Both the position numbers and the translations under genes were made by a program. The notes under the pieces were generated by a model. That model was not told where the DNA came from. It saw only the letters and a list, made by a program, of their open reading frames with translations, and ran no database searches. Positions 1-8,970 of a stretch of 64,000 nucleotides of DNA are shown one piece after another (position 1 is the stretch's first letter; each line of letters begins with the position of its first letter). Location of the stretch: contig NZ_BNBY01000011.1 in the NCBI RefSeq assembly GCF_014656195.1, positions 115,371-179,370 on the forward strand, read 5' to 3'. Source of the stretch: Kitasatospora xanthocidica (lineage in GTDB: Bacteria; Actinomycetota; Actinomycetes; Streptomycetales; Streptomycetaceae).

Positions 1-2230
1 CCAGCGTGCTCAGCGAGGCCGAGCCGCGCAGGCCGCCGTCGGTCGGGACGCCGTTGAACGGGAGCTTGTAGACGATGCCGAAGCGGTCCCGGGCGAGGAG
101 CGTCACCCGCAGGGACGGCTCGGTGGACGGGAACCCGGTCGAGTCGGTCGCGAGCTCGGCGTCGATCCGCAGCGGATGCCCGGGCAGCGGCACCCCGTCC
201 GGCACACCGGCCGCGGCGGGAAGGGCGAGCGGACGGAACAGCTCGTCCCGGCCATGCCCGTCCAGCAGGTCCTCGCGCACCGGGACGCGCTCGGCGAAGG
301 CGGCGGCGTCCAGGGCGAGCACCTGTCCGGTACCGGAGGGCAGTTGCTGCTCCTCGCGCACCACCGGGATCAGCCGGTCACCGCCCGGCAGCGCGCCGAA
401 GCGGCCGGCCTGGCCCATCAGCGAACTGTGCGAGGCGGAGATCCGCAGGCCGCCGAGCGTGGTGAAGGCGGCCTGGTCCCGCTGGGAGGCGGTCCAGGTG
501 GCCTGCTGACCGAGGGCCAGGACACCGGTGGCGACGGCCATGACGAGCAGCAGCACCGGGCCCGTCGCGCGGGCGGGCTGACGGGCCAGCTGCCAGCCGA
601 CCATGGCCGGGCCGAGGCCGCGACCGCCGGCGGCGACCCGGGCACCCAGCCGGGCGGCGAGCGGCAGCAGGCGCAGCACCACCAGGGTGCCCGCGCACAG
701 TGCCAGGGTCGGGGTGGCGACCAGCAGGAGGTCGACGCCGAGCTCACCCGAGGAGTCCGTGGAGAGCCCGCCGCCGTACTGGCTCAACTGCTGGTAGGCG
801 AGGGCGGCCAGGAGCAGGACGGCGAGGTCGCCGCCGTTGCGGGCGATGCCGGAGACCACGGCCTGCCGGCGCCCGGTCCGGCGGCGCAGGGCCGCGCCGG
901 CGCCGCGCAGCAGGCTGGGCACGGTGGCCAGCACGATGCAGGCGAGGGCGCAGAGCCCGGCCACCGGCCAGAGCGTCCAGGCGATACCGGTCTCCAGGGC
1001 GACCTGGTGGGACCTGCCGAGACCGGCCAGGACCCGGACCAGGAAGGGGGTGAGCAGCGGTGCGAACACCGCCGCGGGAGCCGCGAGCAGCACCAGCTCC
1101 AGGGCGGTGAAGCCACCGAGCCGGGTGCCGGAGGCGCCGCGGGCCGCGAGCAGTTCGTTCTCCCACTCCTGGCGGGAGGAGATCAGCCGGACCACCAGCA
1201 GCAGGGCCGCGGCGGCAAGGACCGCCAGCTGCAGCGCGCCGATCAGCAGGGTGGACCGGGCGACCATCATGCTCGCCGACAACTCGCGCATGACGTCCGT
1301 CAGTTCGGTCGTCACGCTGAGCGAGGCGGTCTTCCGCAGGTCGTCGGTGAGGCCTGGGGCACGGTCGCCGACGGCCTGGGCGGTGTCCTGGTCGACGCCC
1401 GCGAAGTCGGCGTCGAGCAGCCAGCTCCGGCTGCTCTGCAGCAGGCCGCCCGCGGTGAACGCGCTCTGGTCGACCATCATCGGGCCGAACGTGGTGAAGC
1501 CGCCGACCTCGACCTCGTGGCCGCCCACCGGGTCGATCCGCCAGTACGGGGCGAACGGGTCGACGGCCCGGTAGGCGCCGGTGATCCGGACGGTCAGCGG
1601 CTTGCCGTCGAACCGGTCGGTGAGGCGGATGTCGGCGGGCAGCGCCTGCTCGGTCAGGCCGAGCCGGACCAGCATGCTCTGCGGGACGGCGGCCTGCGGG
1701 GCGGTGGCGTTGACGGGTGCGCTGGCGGCGCCGGGCCACGCCCCGGCGACCAGCCGGACGCGGTCGTGGTCGATGTCGGCGAGGACCGTCAGGTCCGCCT
1801 TGGCCCCGGCGGCCTGTCCTGGCACTGCTCCTGGCGCTGTTCCTGGTGTTCCTGGAGCTGTTCCTGACGCTGCTCCTGACGCGTCGGCTGTCCCCGGCGC
1901 GCCGGCGGCGTCACTGCCGGGCAGGCCGTAGGAACGGCTGCGCAGCATGCTGTCGGTGCGCACGGGCAGGTCACCGAAGAGCTTCTGCCGGTAGGAGGCG
2001 AGCGCCGCCTCGTCCTTGGAGCGCTGGTCCAGGCCGTGTTCGGCGGTCACCACCACCGTGGTGCGGGTGTGGCCGGGGCCCTGGAGCGCCTGCCGCAGGC
2101 CGGCCCGCCCGACACTGCTGTTGAAGGTCACCAGAGCGGTGAGCACCGCCGTGGTGATCAGCACCGTCAGCAGGACGGCGGCAGCCAGCGGCAGTCGCCC
2201 GCGCAGTCGGCGCACGACGAAGCCGAGCAT
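1..2230 (-). CDS. ABC transporter permease, FtsX family (3' end outside window)
   Basis: The reading frame is open from an ATG at 2230 to the left edge, 743 codons seen and no stop. An N-terminal membrane helix (about residues 12-34) is followed by a roughly 290-residue extracellular part, then a block of membrane helices near residues 325-350, 370-398, 415-440, 460-525 and 558-580. That is the layout of FtsX/MacB-type permeases that work with a LolD-like ATPase to move lipids, peptides or lipoproteins. The ATPase at 2638 starts on the opposite strand, so the two are divergent rather than in one operon. Residues about 115-142 are an Ala/Gly/Pro/Thr repeat made from hexamer-like DNA and look like a recent expansion. 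The substrate cannot be told. The family call is firm; pairing with the ATPase is inferred from adjacency. Confidence 0.85.
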   Translation of the reverse strand, partial: MLGFVVRRLRGRLPLAAAVLLTVLITTAVLTALVTFNSSVGRAGLRQALQGPGHTRTTVVVTAEHGLDQRSKDEAALASYRQKLFGDLPVRTDSMLRSRSYGLPGSDAAGAPGTADASGAASGTAPGTPGTAPGAVPGQAAGAKADLTVLADIDHDRVRLVAGAWPGAASAPVNATAPQAAVPQSMLVRLGLTEQALPADIRLTDRFDGKPLTVRITGAYRAVDPFAPYWRIDPVGGHEVEVGGFTTFGPMMVDQSAFTAGGLLQSSRSWLLDADFAGVDQDTAQAVGDRAPGLTDDLRKTASLSVTTELTDVMRELSASMMVARSTLLIGALQLAVLAAAALLLVVRLISSRQEWENELLAARGASGTRLGGFTALELVLLAAPAAVFAPLLTPFLVRVLAGLGRSHQVALETGIAWTLWPVAGLCALACIVLATVPSLLRGAGAALRRRTGRRQAVVSGIARNGGDLAVLLLAALAYQQLSQYGGGLSTDSSGELGVDLLLVATPTLALCAGTLVVLRLLPLAARLGARVAAGGRGLGPAMVGWQLARQPARATGPVLLLVMAVATGVLALGQQATWTASQRDQAAFTTLGGLRISASHSSLMGQAGRFGALPGGDRLIPVVREEQQLPSGTGQVLALDAAAFAERVPVREDLLDGHGRDELFRPLALPAAAGVPDGVPLPGHPLRIDAELATDSTGFPSTEPSLRVTLLARDRFGIVYKLPFNGVPTDGGLRGSASLSTL

Positions 2231-2637
2231 CAAGTTCCTCCCCCGGATTACGTCCCCGGTAGCGTCAACCGGCCCCGCCCATCGACCCGATCCGCGCACA
2301 AATCGACCACGGATGGACACATCGAGAGCACACCGGCGCATTGACCACCGGCATTCGGTCACCGGATAGCGGACGATGCTGTCAGATTCGATCCAGGAAC
2401 GGAAGGGACTTGCGCGAATCAAGTAAGCAATGAGCAAATTCCTTTCATAGGTAGCATCCCAGCCGAGGATGCGCCGTGGAAATGCCATGCACACTTCACA
2501 ACTCCGCCTCCACCACGCTCCTTTCGCCCGGGACTCCGACTTCTCGGATTCCTCTCGGAGAACGTGAACCGACGGAGCCACCGCATCCGTAGACACCGGA
2601 TAGGACCGGGTCACACGCCCACCAGGGGGGACGCCGC
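2231..2637. other. Divergent intergenic region, no gene
   Basis: This 407-base gap separates the divergent permease and ATPase genes. It is clearly richer in A+T (about 2380-2540) than the flanking genes and must hold both promoters, but I could not settle on a convincing -35/-10 pair on either strand. No ribosome-binding site plus ORF is visible. Confidence 0.5.
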
Positions 2638-3375
2638 ATGACGCAGGATCAGGCCGCCACCGCCACCGCCACTACGACCACCGAGCCGATGGTCGCCGTG
2701 ACCGACCTCCGCCGCAGTTTCGGCGCCGGTGAGCGGACCGTGCACGCGCTGCGCGGAGTCTCCTTCACCGTCGGACGCGGTGAACTCACCGCGCTCAAGG
2801 GCCGCTCCGGCTCCGGCAAGACCACCCTGCTCAACCTGGTCGGCGGACTGGACTCCCCGACCGGCGGCGGCATCTCCCTCGACGGCATCGACCTCGTCGG
2901 ACTGAACGAGGACGGCCGGCTCGCCCTGCGCCGGGAGCGGATCGGCTTCGTCTTCCAGTCCTTCGGCCTGATCCCGATGCTCACCGCCGCCGAGAACGTC
3001 GGTGTGCCGATGCGGCTGCGCAAGGTGTCGCCCGCCGAGCGCGAGGAGCGCGCGCACACCTTGCTGGCACTGGTCGGCCTGGCCGACCACGCCAACCAGC
3101 GCCCCGGCGAGCTCTCCGGCGGCCAGCAGCAGCGCGTCGCGATCGCCCGCGCGCTGGCCAACGAACCCGGCCTGATCATCGCCGACGAGCCCACCGGCCA
3201 GCTGGACTCGGAGACCGGCCGCTCGATCATGGAGCTGCTGCGTGCGGTGGTGCGCAGCGAGGGCGTCACGGTGCTGGTCGCCACCCACGACCCGACGCTG
3301 ATGGGGCTCGCCGACCGGGTGATCGAGCTCAAGGACGGCCGGATCGTGGAGGAGCGGACGGAGCAGGCCGCCTGA
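2638..3375 (+). CDS. ABC transporter ATP-binding protein (LolD/MacB type)
   Basis: A 245-residue ATPase complete with Walker A GRSGSGKT (55-62), Q-loop Gln107, signature LSGGQQQR (159-166), Walker B LIIADE (179-184) and switch His217. The closely spaced Q-loop, the LSGGQQQR form and the short length match the LolD/FtsE/MacB group that powers FtsX-type permeases, so the natural partner is the permease at 1-2230 on the other strand. A Thr/Ala stretch (residues 7-15) precedes the conserved fold. The ATG follows a GGGG-rich stretch (CACCAGGGGGGACGCCGC), an acceptable ribosome site. Cytoplasmic, membrane-associated. Fold certain; substrate unknown. Confidence 0.93.
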   Translation: MTQDQAATATATTTTEPMVAVTDLRRSFGAGERTVHALRGVSFTVGRGELTALKGRSGSGKTTLLNLVGGLDSPTGGGISLDGIDLVGLNEDGRLALRRERIGFVFQSFGLIPMLTAAENVGVPMRLRKVSPAEREERAHTLLALVGLADHANQRPGELSGGQQQRVAIARALANEPGLIIADEPTGQLDSETGRSIMELLRAVVRSEGVTVLVATHDPTLMGLADRVIELKDGRIVEERTEQAA

Positions 3376-3646
3376 CGGAGGCCGACGACGCGACCGGGCG
3401 GACCGGACCCGGTGACCGGACCTGGCGACCGGACCGCGGACCGGGCCGGGCTGCCCGGACCGCGTGAACCGGATCGCGGCCCGCGCTGGGCGGACCGAGC
3501 CGCGCGGCGGGTGGGGATGCGGGGTGCGTCCCCACCTGCCGCCATCAACCTGCCACCACCCGCATCCCGCCGCTCGGCCGGCCATCACGCACCCGGGTGG
3601 TCGGCCGAGGTGGGAGTGGCTGCCGCGGGGTCAGGTGCGACGACGC

Positions 3647-5272
3647 TCAGGCCTTGGCGGGGCGGACGGACTGTGCGTGGTGGAACACCTCCTCCCCGTC
3701 CCAGTACGCCTTGGTCCGCTGGAGCCGTGCGTAGTTGTCCTTGTAGTAGAGCCGCGGGTAGGCCGGGTCGCGCTGGTTGGCCGTCCCCAGGTCGACGTCG
3801 GGGTAGTTGACGTAGGCGCCGTCCGTCGCGGTGTCGATCTCCGGCACGCCTCCGGTCTCCCGGTAGACGTCCCGGTAGAAGTCACGCAGGTAGGTCAGGT
3901 GGTCGCTGTCCTCCGCCGGATCCGTCCAGTAGGTCTGGTACTGGAGCTTCATGATCGAGTCGCGCTGCGGGACGGCCGTCTCCTCCGGCCGGCGGGTGTT
4001 GATCCGGCAGCCGTAGGAGTCGATCTGGACCAGCGTCTTCGAGAGGTCCGCCCCCTCGACGTCCCGTGTCAGCCAGTCCCGGAAGGTGGCGATCTGGGCC
4101 GGGCTGAACGGCTCCCGGTGGTACGCCGACTTGTACTTGCCGCGCCGGTTGTCGCCCGAGGGGTTGAGCGTCATGGTGGCCTGGAACCACGGCAGTTGCC
4201 GCCGTTTCTCCGGGTACGGCAGGAACAGCCCGCCGGCCGCGCGGGTCTGCACCACCGAGCGCGTGGCCATCCCCTGCTCGACGGCCGCCACGAAGGAGTC
4301 GAGCGGCGCCGGGTCGTCGCCGTCCCACTGGCTGACCAGGACGACGTTCCCGTTGGAGTGGTGGGTGAGCTTCAGGATCGCGAACAGCCCCTGGTACAGC
4401 GACTCCTGCGGACCACTGTGCTCCGCCATGAAGGTGCCGAAGTTGCGGACCAGGGTCTCGAAGTCGGCCGACCGTTCCAGCAGTTCCTCCCAGGGCCAGG
4501 CCACGCTGCTGAGCCAGACCCGGGGCGGCGGCTGTGGCGCGTCCGGCGCGAAGTGGTAGCGCAGCACCACTCCGAAGTTCCCGCCACCGCCGCCGGTGTG
4601 GGCCCAGAAGAGGTCCTGCTCGGGTGAGCCCTTCGCGTCCTCGCGGTGCGCCGCCGTCACCGCCGCGGTGCCGCCCCGGACGGTGACCACGTCGACCTGG
4701 ACGAGGTGGTCGACCGTCAGCCCGTGCCGCCGGGAGAGCAGCCCGAACCCGCCGCCGCAGATGTGCCCGCCCGCGCCGACCGAGTAGCAGGACCCGGCGG
4801 GAAGGGTGACGGCGTGCTCGCGGAACAGCGTCGTGTAGACGTCCCAGTTGGTCGCGCCGCCCTCCACGCAGTAGGTGGGCCGGCCGAACTTGTCCGTCGA
4901 GGCGGCGACGCCGCGCATCGTGCTGAGGTCGAGGATCACGCCGCGGTCGTTGTCGACGAAGCCCTCGTAGCAGTGCCCGCCACCGCGGACCGTGGGCCGC
5001 AGTCCGCGGTCCAGCGCCCGGTTCAGCTCGGCGACGGCGTCGGCCTCGTTGCCCACCAGGCGGATGTAGGAGGGGCTGCTGCTCCACCGCTGATTGAAGC
5101 CCTGACCGAGCGTCTGGTAGCGGGGGTCGCCCGGCAGGATCGACCGCCCCTTAGGCAGCTCGCGCGGCGCGCCGCCCGCCGCCGACGCCGCGCTCATGGA
5201 ACCGGCGGTGATCCCGGCGGCCGCCGCGCCGGCACCGCCCAGGAATCCCCGTCGGGAGAATTCGCTCCGCAT
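3647..5272 (-). CDS. Tat-exported FAD-linked oxidase, BBE family
   Basis: 541 residues from the ATG at 5272, chosen over an in-frame GTG at 5317 because it places a twin-arginine motif (SRRGFLGG, residues 6-13) and a hydrophobic Ala/Gly segment at the N-terminus of a secreted precursor. An FAD-binding type 4 (PCMH) domain follows. RGGGHCYEG (96-104) supplies His100, and SCYSVGAGGH (161-170) supplies Cys162; these match the histidine and cysteine that carry FAD bicovalently in berberine-bridge-type oxidases. The C-terminus ends with the BBE-like YYKDNYARL segment. Such enzymes oxidise sugars, alkaloids or polyketides and reduce oxygen; the substrate here cannot be read. Monocistronic as far as seen. 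Confidence 0.9.
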   Translation of the reverse strand: MRSEFSRRGFLGGAGAAAAGITAGSMSAASAAGGAPRELPKGRSILPGDPRYQTLGQGFNQRWSSSPSYIRLVGNEADAVAELNRALDRGLRPTVRGGGHCYEGFVDNDRGVILDLSTMRGVAASTDKFGRPTYCVEGGATNWDVYTTLFREHAVTLPAGSCYSVGAGGHICGGGFGLLSRRHGLTVDHLVQVDVVTVRGGTAAVTAAHREDAKGSPEQDLFWAHTGGGGGNFGVVLRYHFAPDAPQPPPRVWLSSVAWPWEELLERSADFETLVRNFGTFMAEHSGPQESLYQGLFAILKLTHHSNGNVVLVSQWDGDDPAPLDSFVAAVEQGMATRSVVQTRAAGGLFLPYPEKRRQLPWFQATMTLNPSGDNRRGKYKSAYHREPFSPAQIATFRDWLTRDVEGADLSKTLVQIDSYGCRINTRRPEETAVPQRDSIMKLQYQTYWTDPAEDSDHLTYLRDFYRDVYRETGGVPEIDTATDGAYVNYPDVDLGTANQRDPAYPRLYYKDNYARLQRTKAYWDGEEVFHHAQSVRPAKA

Positions 5273-5615
5273 GGCCCGTCCCACTTTCTCGATTCGAGAG
5301 AAGCTGGCGGGCCGCACGCTAACACGGGTATTCGACCGATGGGAAACTGTTTATAAAAAGTGTGACAGTACGTCATTTCTGGCGATCCGTACCGGAACTT
5401 GCGGCCGCCGCTCCGCCGGACCCCATTGTCAGTGGCGTCGGCTATGGTCACCGACGACTGGACGGAAGCCACCCCGAGGAGGTTCGATGACGATCTTCCA
5501 CCACATTTCCCGAGCGTTCCGCGGAACCGGCCGGAAAACGCGGCTGTGGTGGCCGGCAGCACCGCCGACCACCACAACCGTCGTCCCGTCCGTCAGGCGT
5601 ACGGGGATCGATCCG
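5273..5615. other. Intergenic region upstream of the FAD oxidase
   Basis: This 343-base gap lies between the oxidase start (5272) and the stop of the next minus-strand gene (5616). It contains an A+T-rich box, TATAAA on the minus strand at 5350-5355, about 80 bases upstream of the oxidase ATG, a plausible -10 although no good -35 sits 17-18 bases further up. An AGGAGG followed by ATG at 5487 on the plus strand opens a frame that runs straight through the antisense of the next gene and is not taken as a gene. Confidence 0.4.
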
Positions 5616-7235
5616 TCAGACCGCCGGGAAGATCTCCGCGTCCGGCTTCAGCAGCTGGCCCGGCTGCGGCGCGGTGCCGTCCACCAGGTAGCGGGTGACC
5701 AGCGCGTTCAGCGCCTTGCTGCGGCCGACGGCGCAGTGCTCGATCGAGTCGACGCTGACCAGCACGGCGTTGCTCAGCTCCTGCTGCATCCGCTGGGCGA
5801 ACTTGTACTGGGTCGCCGGGTCGTAGAGGTTGCCGATGACCATCACGGTGTTGGAGGTCTTCTTGTTCCACGGGCCGGTGAAGCGCTCGGCGTCCCGGGC
5901 CGGAGCCGGCCAGCTCGCGCACGCCGGCGCGTCGAAGGCCTGGTAGCGGCCGAAGGTCGGCGACTCCTGCTCCCAGGTCTTGGCCAGGTTCGCGAACACC
6001 CGGTCGTTCGACGGGTACGGCTTGTCCTGGCAGTTGACGCCCATGTAGGAGTCGTCGGCGGTGTACTCGGAGTCCGCCGGGGCCTCCCGCAGCGCCCGCG
6101 GGACGTCCACGGTGAGGAGGTTGGCGTCCTCCTCCGCGACGGCGTTCGCCTTCGGGGCGAGCAGGTTGGCGGCGGCCGGCTTCTGCAGCACCTGGTACGT
6201 GGCCTGCAGCGACTTCGCCAGCGGGGCCAGCTTGGCCTGCGAGTACAGGGCGCTGGCGACCTCGCTGGTGAAGCTGCTCAGCGTCACCTTGGAGCCGTTC
6301 GGCAGCGTGATCGGGCTGGTCCGCAGGTGGTCGCGGAGCGAGTCGAACTTGGCCCGGGTGTCGCCCTCGCCGAAGGCGCAGCGCGGGGCGCCGGCGGCCT
6401 GGCAGCGCTTGAGGAACTCGTCCAGGGCCAGCTCGAAGCCGCCCGCGCGCTGGCGGTCGTACTCCAGACCGTTGTGCAGGCGCAGGTTCGGGTCGACGTT
6501 GCCGTCGATGATGATCGCCCGCACCTTGTTCGGGTACATGTTGGCGTACGTCGAACCGATCAGGGTGCCGTAGGAGAAGCCGGCGAAGGAGAGCTGGGAG
6601 TCACCGACGGCGCGGCGCATCCGGTCGAGGTCGCGCACCACGTTGATGGTCGACATGTGCTCGATCAGCGGGCCCGCGTTCTTGCTGCAGGCGTCGGTGT
6701 AGTCCTGGTCCGCGTCCAGCGTCTCGTTGACCTCGGTCTTGGTGACCGGCACGCCGACCATGCGGTTGTTGACCGCGTCGGCGTCCTCCTGGGTCTTGAA
6801 GCACTTGAGCGGGTTGCTCCGGGCCACCCCGCGGGGGTCGAAGCCGACCAGGTCGAACTTGGACTGCACCTCGGCACCGAAGCGGGCGGTCGTCGCCCAC
6901 AGGTAGCCGCTGCCGCCCGGACCGCCCGGGTTGAGGAACAGGGAGCCGATCCGCTTCGACGGGTCGCTCGCCCTCCGCCGCATCATGGCGATGCCGATCT
7001 TCTCGCCCGACGGGTTGTCGTAGTCCAGCGGCACGGGGTAGACGGCGCAGTCGTAGATACCCGGGTCCGGCTTGCTCGGGTCGGGGTTGCACGGGGTCCA
7101 GGCGACGGGGTCGACCTTCGCCTCGAGCAGGCTGGGGGCCTGGTCGATCGGCGCCGCCGACGCGGCGACAGCACTACCGGTGACAAGGGCAAGGGCACAG
7201 GTGACCGCTCCGGCCAACGTGGATATGCGGGACAA
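5616..7235 (-). CDS. Secreted alpha/beta hydrolase, tripeptidyl aminopeptidase family
   Basis: 539 residues from a TTG at 7235. The TTG is preferred to upstream in-frame starts because a perfect AGGAGG lies 4 bases before it (7240-7245) and because translation then begins with a signal peptide (basic MSR, hydrophobic residues 6-24, cleavage near AASA-AP). The oxyanion-hole sequence LNPGGPGGSG is at 101-110 and the nucleophile elbow GFSYGT puts Ser221 as catalytic, with Asp near 472 (LYDP) and His near 499 (IEHC). The C-terminal part is the TAP-like domain of Streptomyces tripeptidyl aminopeptidases (Tap, SlpD/E), which trim N-terminal tripeptides from extracellular proteins. Likely transcribed alone. 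The family call is secure; substrate preference is inferred. Confidence 0.9.
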   Translation of the reverse strand: MSRISTLAGAVTCALALVTGSAVAASAAPIDQAPSLLEAKVDPVAWTPCNPDPSKPDPGIYDCAVYPVPLDYDNPSGEKIGIAMMRRRASDPSKRIGSLFLNPGGPGGSGYLWATTARFGAEVQSKFDLVGFDPRGVARSNPLKCFKTQEDADAVNNRMVGVPVTKTEVNETLDADQDYTDACSKNAGPLIEHMSTINVVRDLDRMRRAVGDSQLSFAGFSYGTLIGSTYANMYPNKVRAIIIDGNVDPNLRLHNGLEYDRQRAGGFELALDEFLKRCQAAGAPRCAFGEGDTRAKFDSLRDHLRTSPITLPNGSKVTLSSFTSEVASALYSQAKLAPLAKSLQATYQVLQKPAAANLLAPKANAVAEEDANLLTVDVPRALREAPADSEYTADDSYMGVNCQDKPYPSNDRVFANLAKTWEQESPTFGRYQAFDAPACASWPAPARDAERFTGPWNKKTSNTVMVIGNLYDPATQYKFAQRMQQELSNAVLVSVDSIEHCAVGRSKALNALVTRYLVDGTAPQPGQLLKPDAEIFPAV

Positions 7236-7382
7236 GGAACCTCCTCCGTACTGAAATGGGCTGCCCCAGACTGTCAGCCGGAGATCTCCCTGTGAAGACC
7301 TCGGAGCTGCGGAAATCATCCGCGCACCACATCGCACTCGCCGGAATATTCTGTGAATGAACCAACTTGACGGTTATTTGAC

Positions 7383-7393
7383 CTGACGGTCAG
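7383..7393. promoter_or_regulatory. Palindrome upstream of the tripeptidyl peptidase gene
   Basis: CTGACGGTCAG is a perfect palindrome with 5-base arms, and a second TGACGGT half lies about 17 bases away towards the peptidase gene (7370-7376). The position, 150 bases before the TTG start, suits an operator, but no regulator can be assigned. Confidence 0.35.
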
Positions 7394-7483
7394 TCATCCG
7401 GGCCCGGCATTTCGCACCGGTCTTCCCCGCGCCGGAACCGGCCCCGCACTGCCCCCACACCGGCCCGGCGCCGGCCCAGGCCG

Positions 7484-7816
7484 CTACTCCGCGATCGGCC
7501 GCGACAGGTTGTCCTCGGCGACCACCTGGTAGACGGCGTTCATGGTCGGCGGGCCGACCATGTCCTTGATCCGCTCGAAGCGGCGCTCCTCGACCGGGGT
7601 GAGCCGCTCCATCCAGGCCTGCATGGACTCCGGCCCGTGGTCGCCCTCGATCAGCGCGATGGTGATGATCTCCCGTGAGTCCTCCAGCGCGGTGGCGCTG
7701 ATCACCCGGGTGCGCGGGTCGTCCGGGAACACCTCGTCCGGGATCCACGCCTTGCGGAACTCCCCGTACTCCACACCCTCGTTGAGCTTGCGCACCATGA
7801 CCGCGACGAGCTGCAC
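7484..7816 (-). CDS. Small cytoplasmic protein under a TetR-type operator, function unknown
   Basis: 110 residues, GTG start at 7816 with GGGGAGGA placed 4 bases upstream. I do not recognise the family with certainty. The pattern (a starting beta strand LVAVMVRKL, a WIPDEVF helix region, a strand EIITIALIEG, a C-terminal helix) resembles the dimeric alpha/beta-barrel (ABM/Dabb-like) proteins, which is only a guess. It is divergent from the TetR gene at 7946, and the shared gap carries two matching palindromes, one lying between the -35 and -10 of this gene. This is therefore the probable target of that regulator. No signal peptide or membrane segment. Confidence 0.7.
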   Translation of the reverse strand: MQLVAVMVRKLNEGVEYGEFRKAWIPDEVFPDDPRTRVISATALEDSREIITIALIEGDHGPESMQAWMERLTPVEERRFERIKDMVGPPTMNAVYQVVAEDNLSRPIAE

Positions 7817-7838
7817 GACGTCCTCCCCAAAGCTTTTT

Positions 7839-7887
7839 CTTGCAGTGCAAGAAGTTGACGTCGAGTATTATTTTCTTGCACTGCAAG
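7839..7887. promoter_or_regulatory. Paired operators for the divergent TetR (two 13-bp palindromes)
   Basis: CTTGCAGTGCAAG (7839-7851) and CTTGCACTGCAAG (7875-7887) are both palindromes with 6-base arms and one central base, and each is the exact reverse complement of the other. Their centres are 36 bases apart. One lies inside the promoter of the leftward gene and the other just after its expected transcription start, so bound repressor would block initiation and clearance. Assignment to the TetR at 7946 is by position. Confidence 0.8.
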
Positions 7888-7896
7888 AGTTGTCAA
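7867..7896 (-). promoter_or_regulatory. Promoter of the 7484-7816 gene
   Basis: On the minus strand TTGACA (7891-7896) and AATAAT (7867-7872) are separated by 18 bases, a strong vegetative-type promoter in a GC-rich genome. Transcription would start near 7860, about 45 bases before the GTG at 7816. Confidence 0.7.
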
Positions 7897-7945
7897 GGCC
7901 CCAGCGCAACCGGCCCGGTGAGGCCCGGAACCCCAGGAGGAGCAG

Positions 7946-8635
7946 ATGCCCGGCCGACGCAGCCGCCCGAGGACGGGGCTGACCCGCGAGAAGATCATCG
8001 ACGCCGCCCTCGCCTACGTCGACGAGCACGGCCTCGCCGCGCTCTCCAACCGCAAACTCGGCGCGGCGCTCGGCGTCGAGGGCATGACGCTCTACTACTA
8101 CGTCCCCAGCAAAGCCGCCCTGCTCGACGGCATGGTCGAACGCCTCCTGGAACTCTCCGCCGGGGACCTGTTCGCCGAGCCCAGCGGCCCCTGGACCGAG
8201 GTCGTCCGGGAGTTCGCCGTCGAGCTGCGCCGGCTCCTGCTCGCCCACCCCGCCATGCTCACCGTGCTGGCCACCCGCCCCGCCGCCACCCCGGCCGCCC
8301 TCACCCTGCTCGAACGCGGCATCACCGTGCTCCACCAGGACGGCGTCCCGCTCGGCGACGCGCTCGACGTGCTCAACTCCGTCGTCCGCTGGACCATCGG
8401 ACACACCCTCGGCGAGGTCGGCGAAACCCCCCACCACGAGGGCACCGAGCCCCAGCCCGAGCAGTTCACCGCCCTGGACGCCGACACCTACCCCCACCTC
8501 GCGCGGGCCTTCGCCACCGGCGAGGGCCTCGACTCCGAGCAGTGCTTCCGGCGCACGCTCCGCATCCTGCTCGCCGGCTACGCCGCAGAACTGGGCCGGA
8601 CGGGATCGGACCCGGAGGAGCCGGAACGGCCGTGA
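7946..8635 (+). CDS. TetR family regulator (TetR class C-terminal domain)
   Basis: 229 residues with AGGAGGAGCAG just before the ATG. The helix-turn-helix is at about residues 13-58 (IIDAALAYVDEHG, then NRKLGAALGVEGMTLYYYV). The recognition helix MTLYYYVPSKAAL and the long C-terminal part resemble the tetracycline-repressor-like group that binds hydrophobic ligands. It is divergent from the small gene at 7484-7816 and the two palindromes at 7839-7887 sit between them, so it probably represses both that gene and itself. Ligand unknown. Confidence 0.92.
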   Translation: MPGRRSRPRTGLTREKIIDAALAYVDEHGLAALSNRKLGAALGVEGMTLYYYVPSKAALLDGMVERLLELSAGDLFAEPSGPWTEVVREFAVELRRLLLAHPAMLTVLATRPAATPAALTLLERGITVLHQDGVPLGDALDVLNSVVRWTIGHTLGEVGETPHHEGTEPQPEQFTALDADTYPHLARAFATGEGLDSEQCFRRTLRILLAGYAAELGRTGSDPEEPERP

Positions 8636-8738
8636 CCGGCCGTGACCGGCCAGGAACGCTCGGCACAACGCCCCTGCGACGGCTTCGGCAACGGCCACCA
8701 GCACTGGCACCAGCACCAGCGACGGCACCAGCACCAGC

Positions 8739-8757
8739 GGCCCCCTGCCCGGGGGCC
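8739..8757 (+). terminator. Hairpin terminator after the TetR gene
   Basis: GGCCCCC and GGGGGCC form a 7-base stem around TGCCC, followed by TTCT. It lies 104 bases after the stop at 8635. Between them (8671-8738) the DNA is a run of CACCAG-like hexamers of no obvious function. Confidence 0.5.
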
Positions 8758-8814
8758 TTCTCGCCCGGGGCCTCCGGTGCTCCTCCCGGTGACGGGTGAC
8801 GCTACGGTACCCGC

Positions 8815-8955
8815 ATGCACGTCATCGTCACGGGACTCCGAACCCTCGTCACCGCGTTCCTCGAAGGCGATCCGCTGTGGCCCGCCGTGACGGTCTTCCT
8901 GGTGTTCGGCCTGATCGCGTTCTTCGTCGCCGCGGCTCGCGCCTCCCGCAGGTAG
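8815..8955 (+). CDS. Small single-span membrane protein
   Basis: 46 residues starting at an ATG that sits 6 bases after a TACGGT -10 box (8803-8808), so the transcript is probably leaderless, a form common in actinomycetes. Residues 21-41 (LWPAVTVFLVFGLIAFFVAAA) form one transmembrane helix, flanked by a short acidic N-side (EGD) and a basic tail (RASRR), giving an N-out/C-in arrangement. Function unknown. Third-position GC is high and the hydrophobic pattern is clean, which supports a real gene. It runs towards the TetR gene ending at 8971. Confidence 0.6.
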   Translation: MHVIVTGLRTLVTAFLEGDPLWPAVTVFLVFGLIAFFVAAARASRR

Positions 8956-8970
8956 TACGGCGGGCGGTGC

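Noticed and set aside
5487..5615. AGGAGG followed by ATG on the plus strand
   Set aside because: The frame continues through the antisense of the well-supported secreted peptidase; no stop separates it and the translation is low-complexity.
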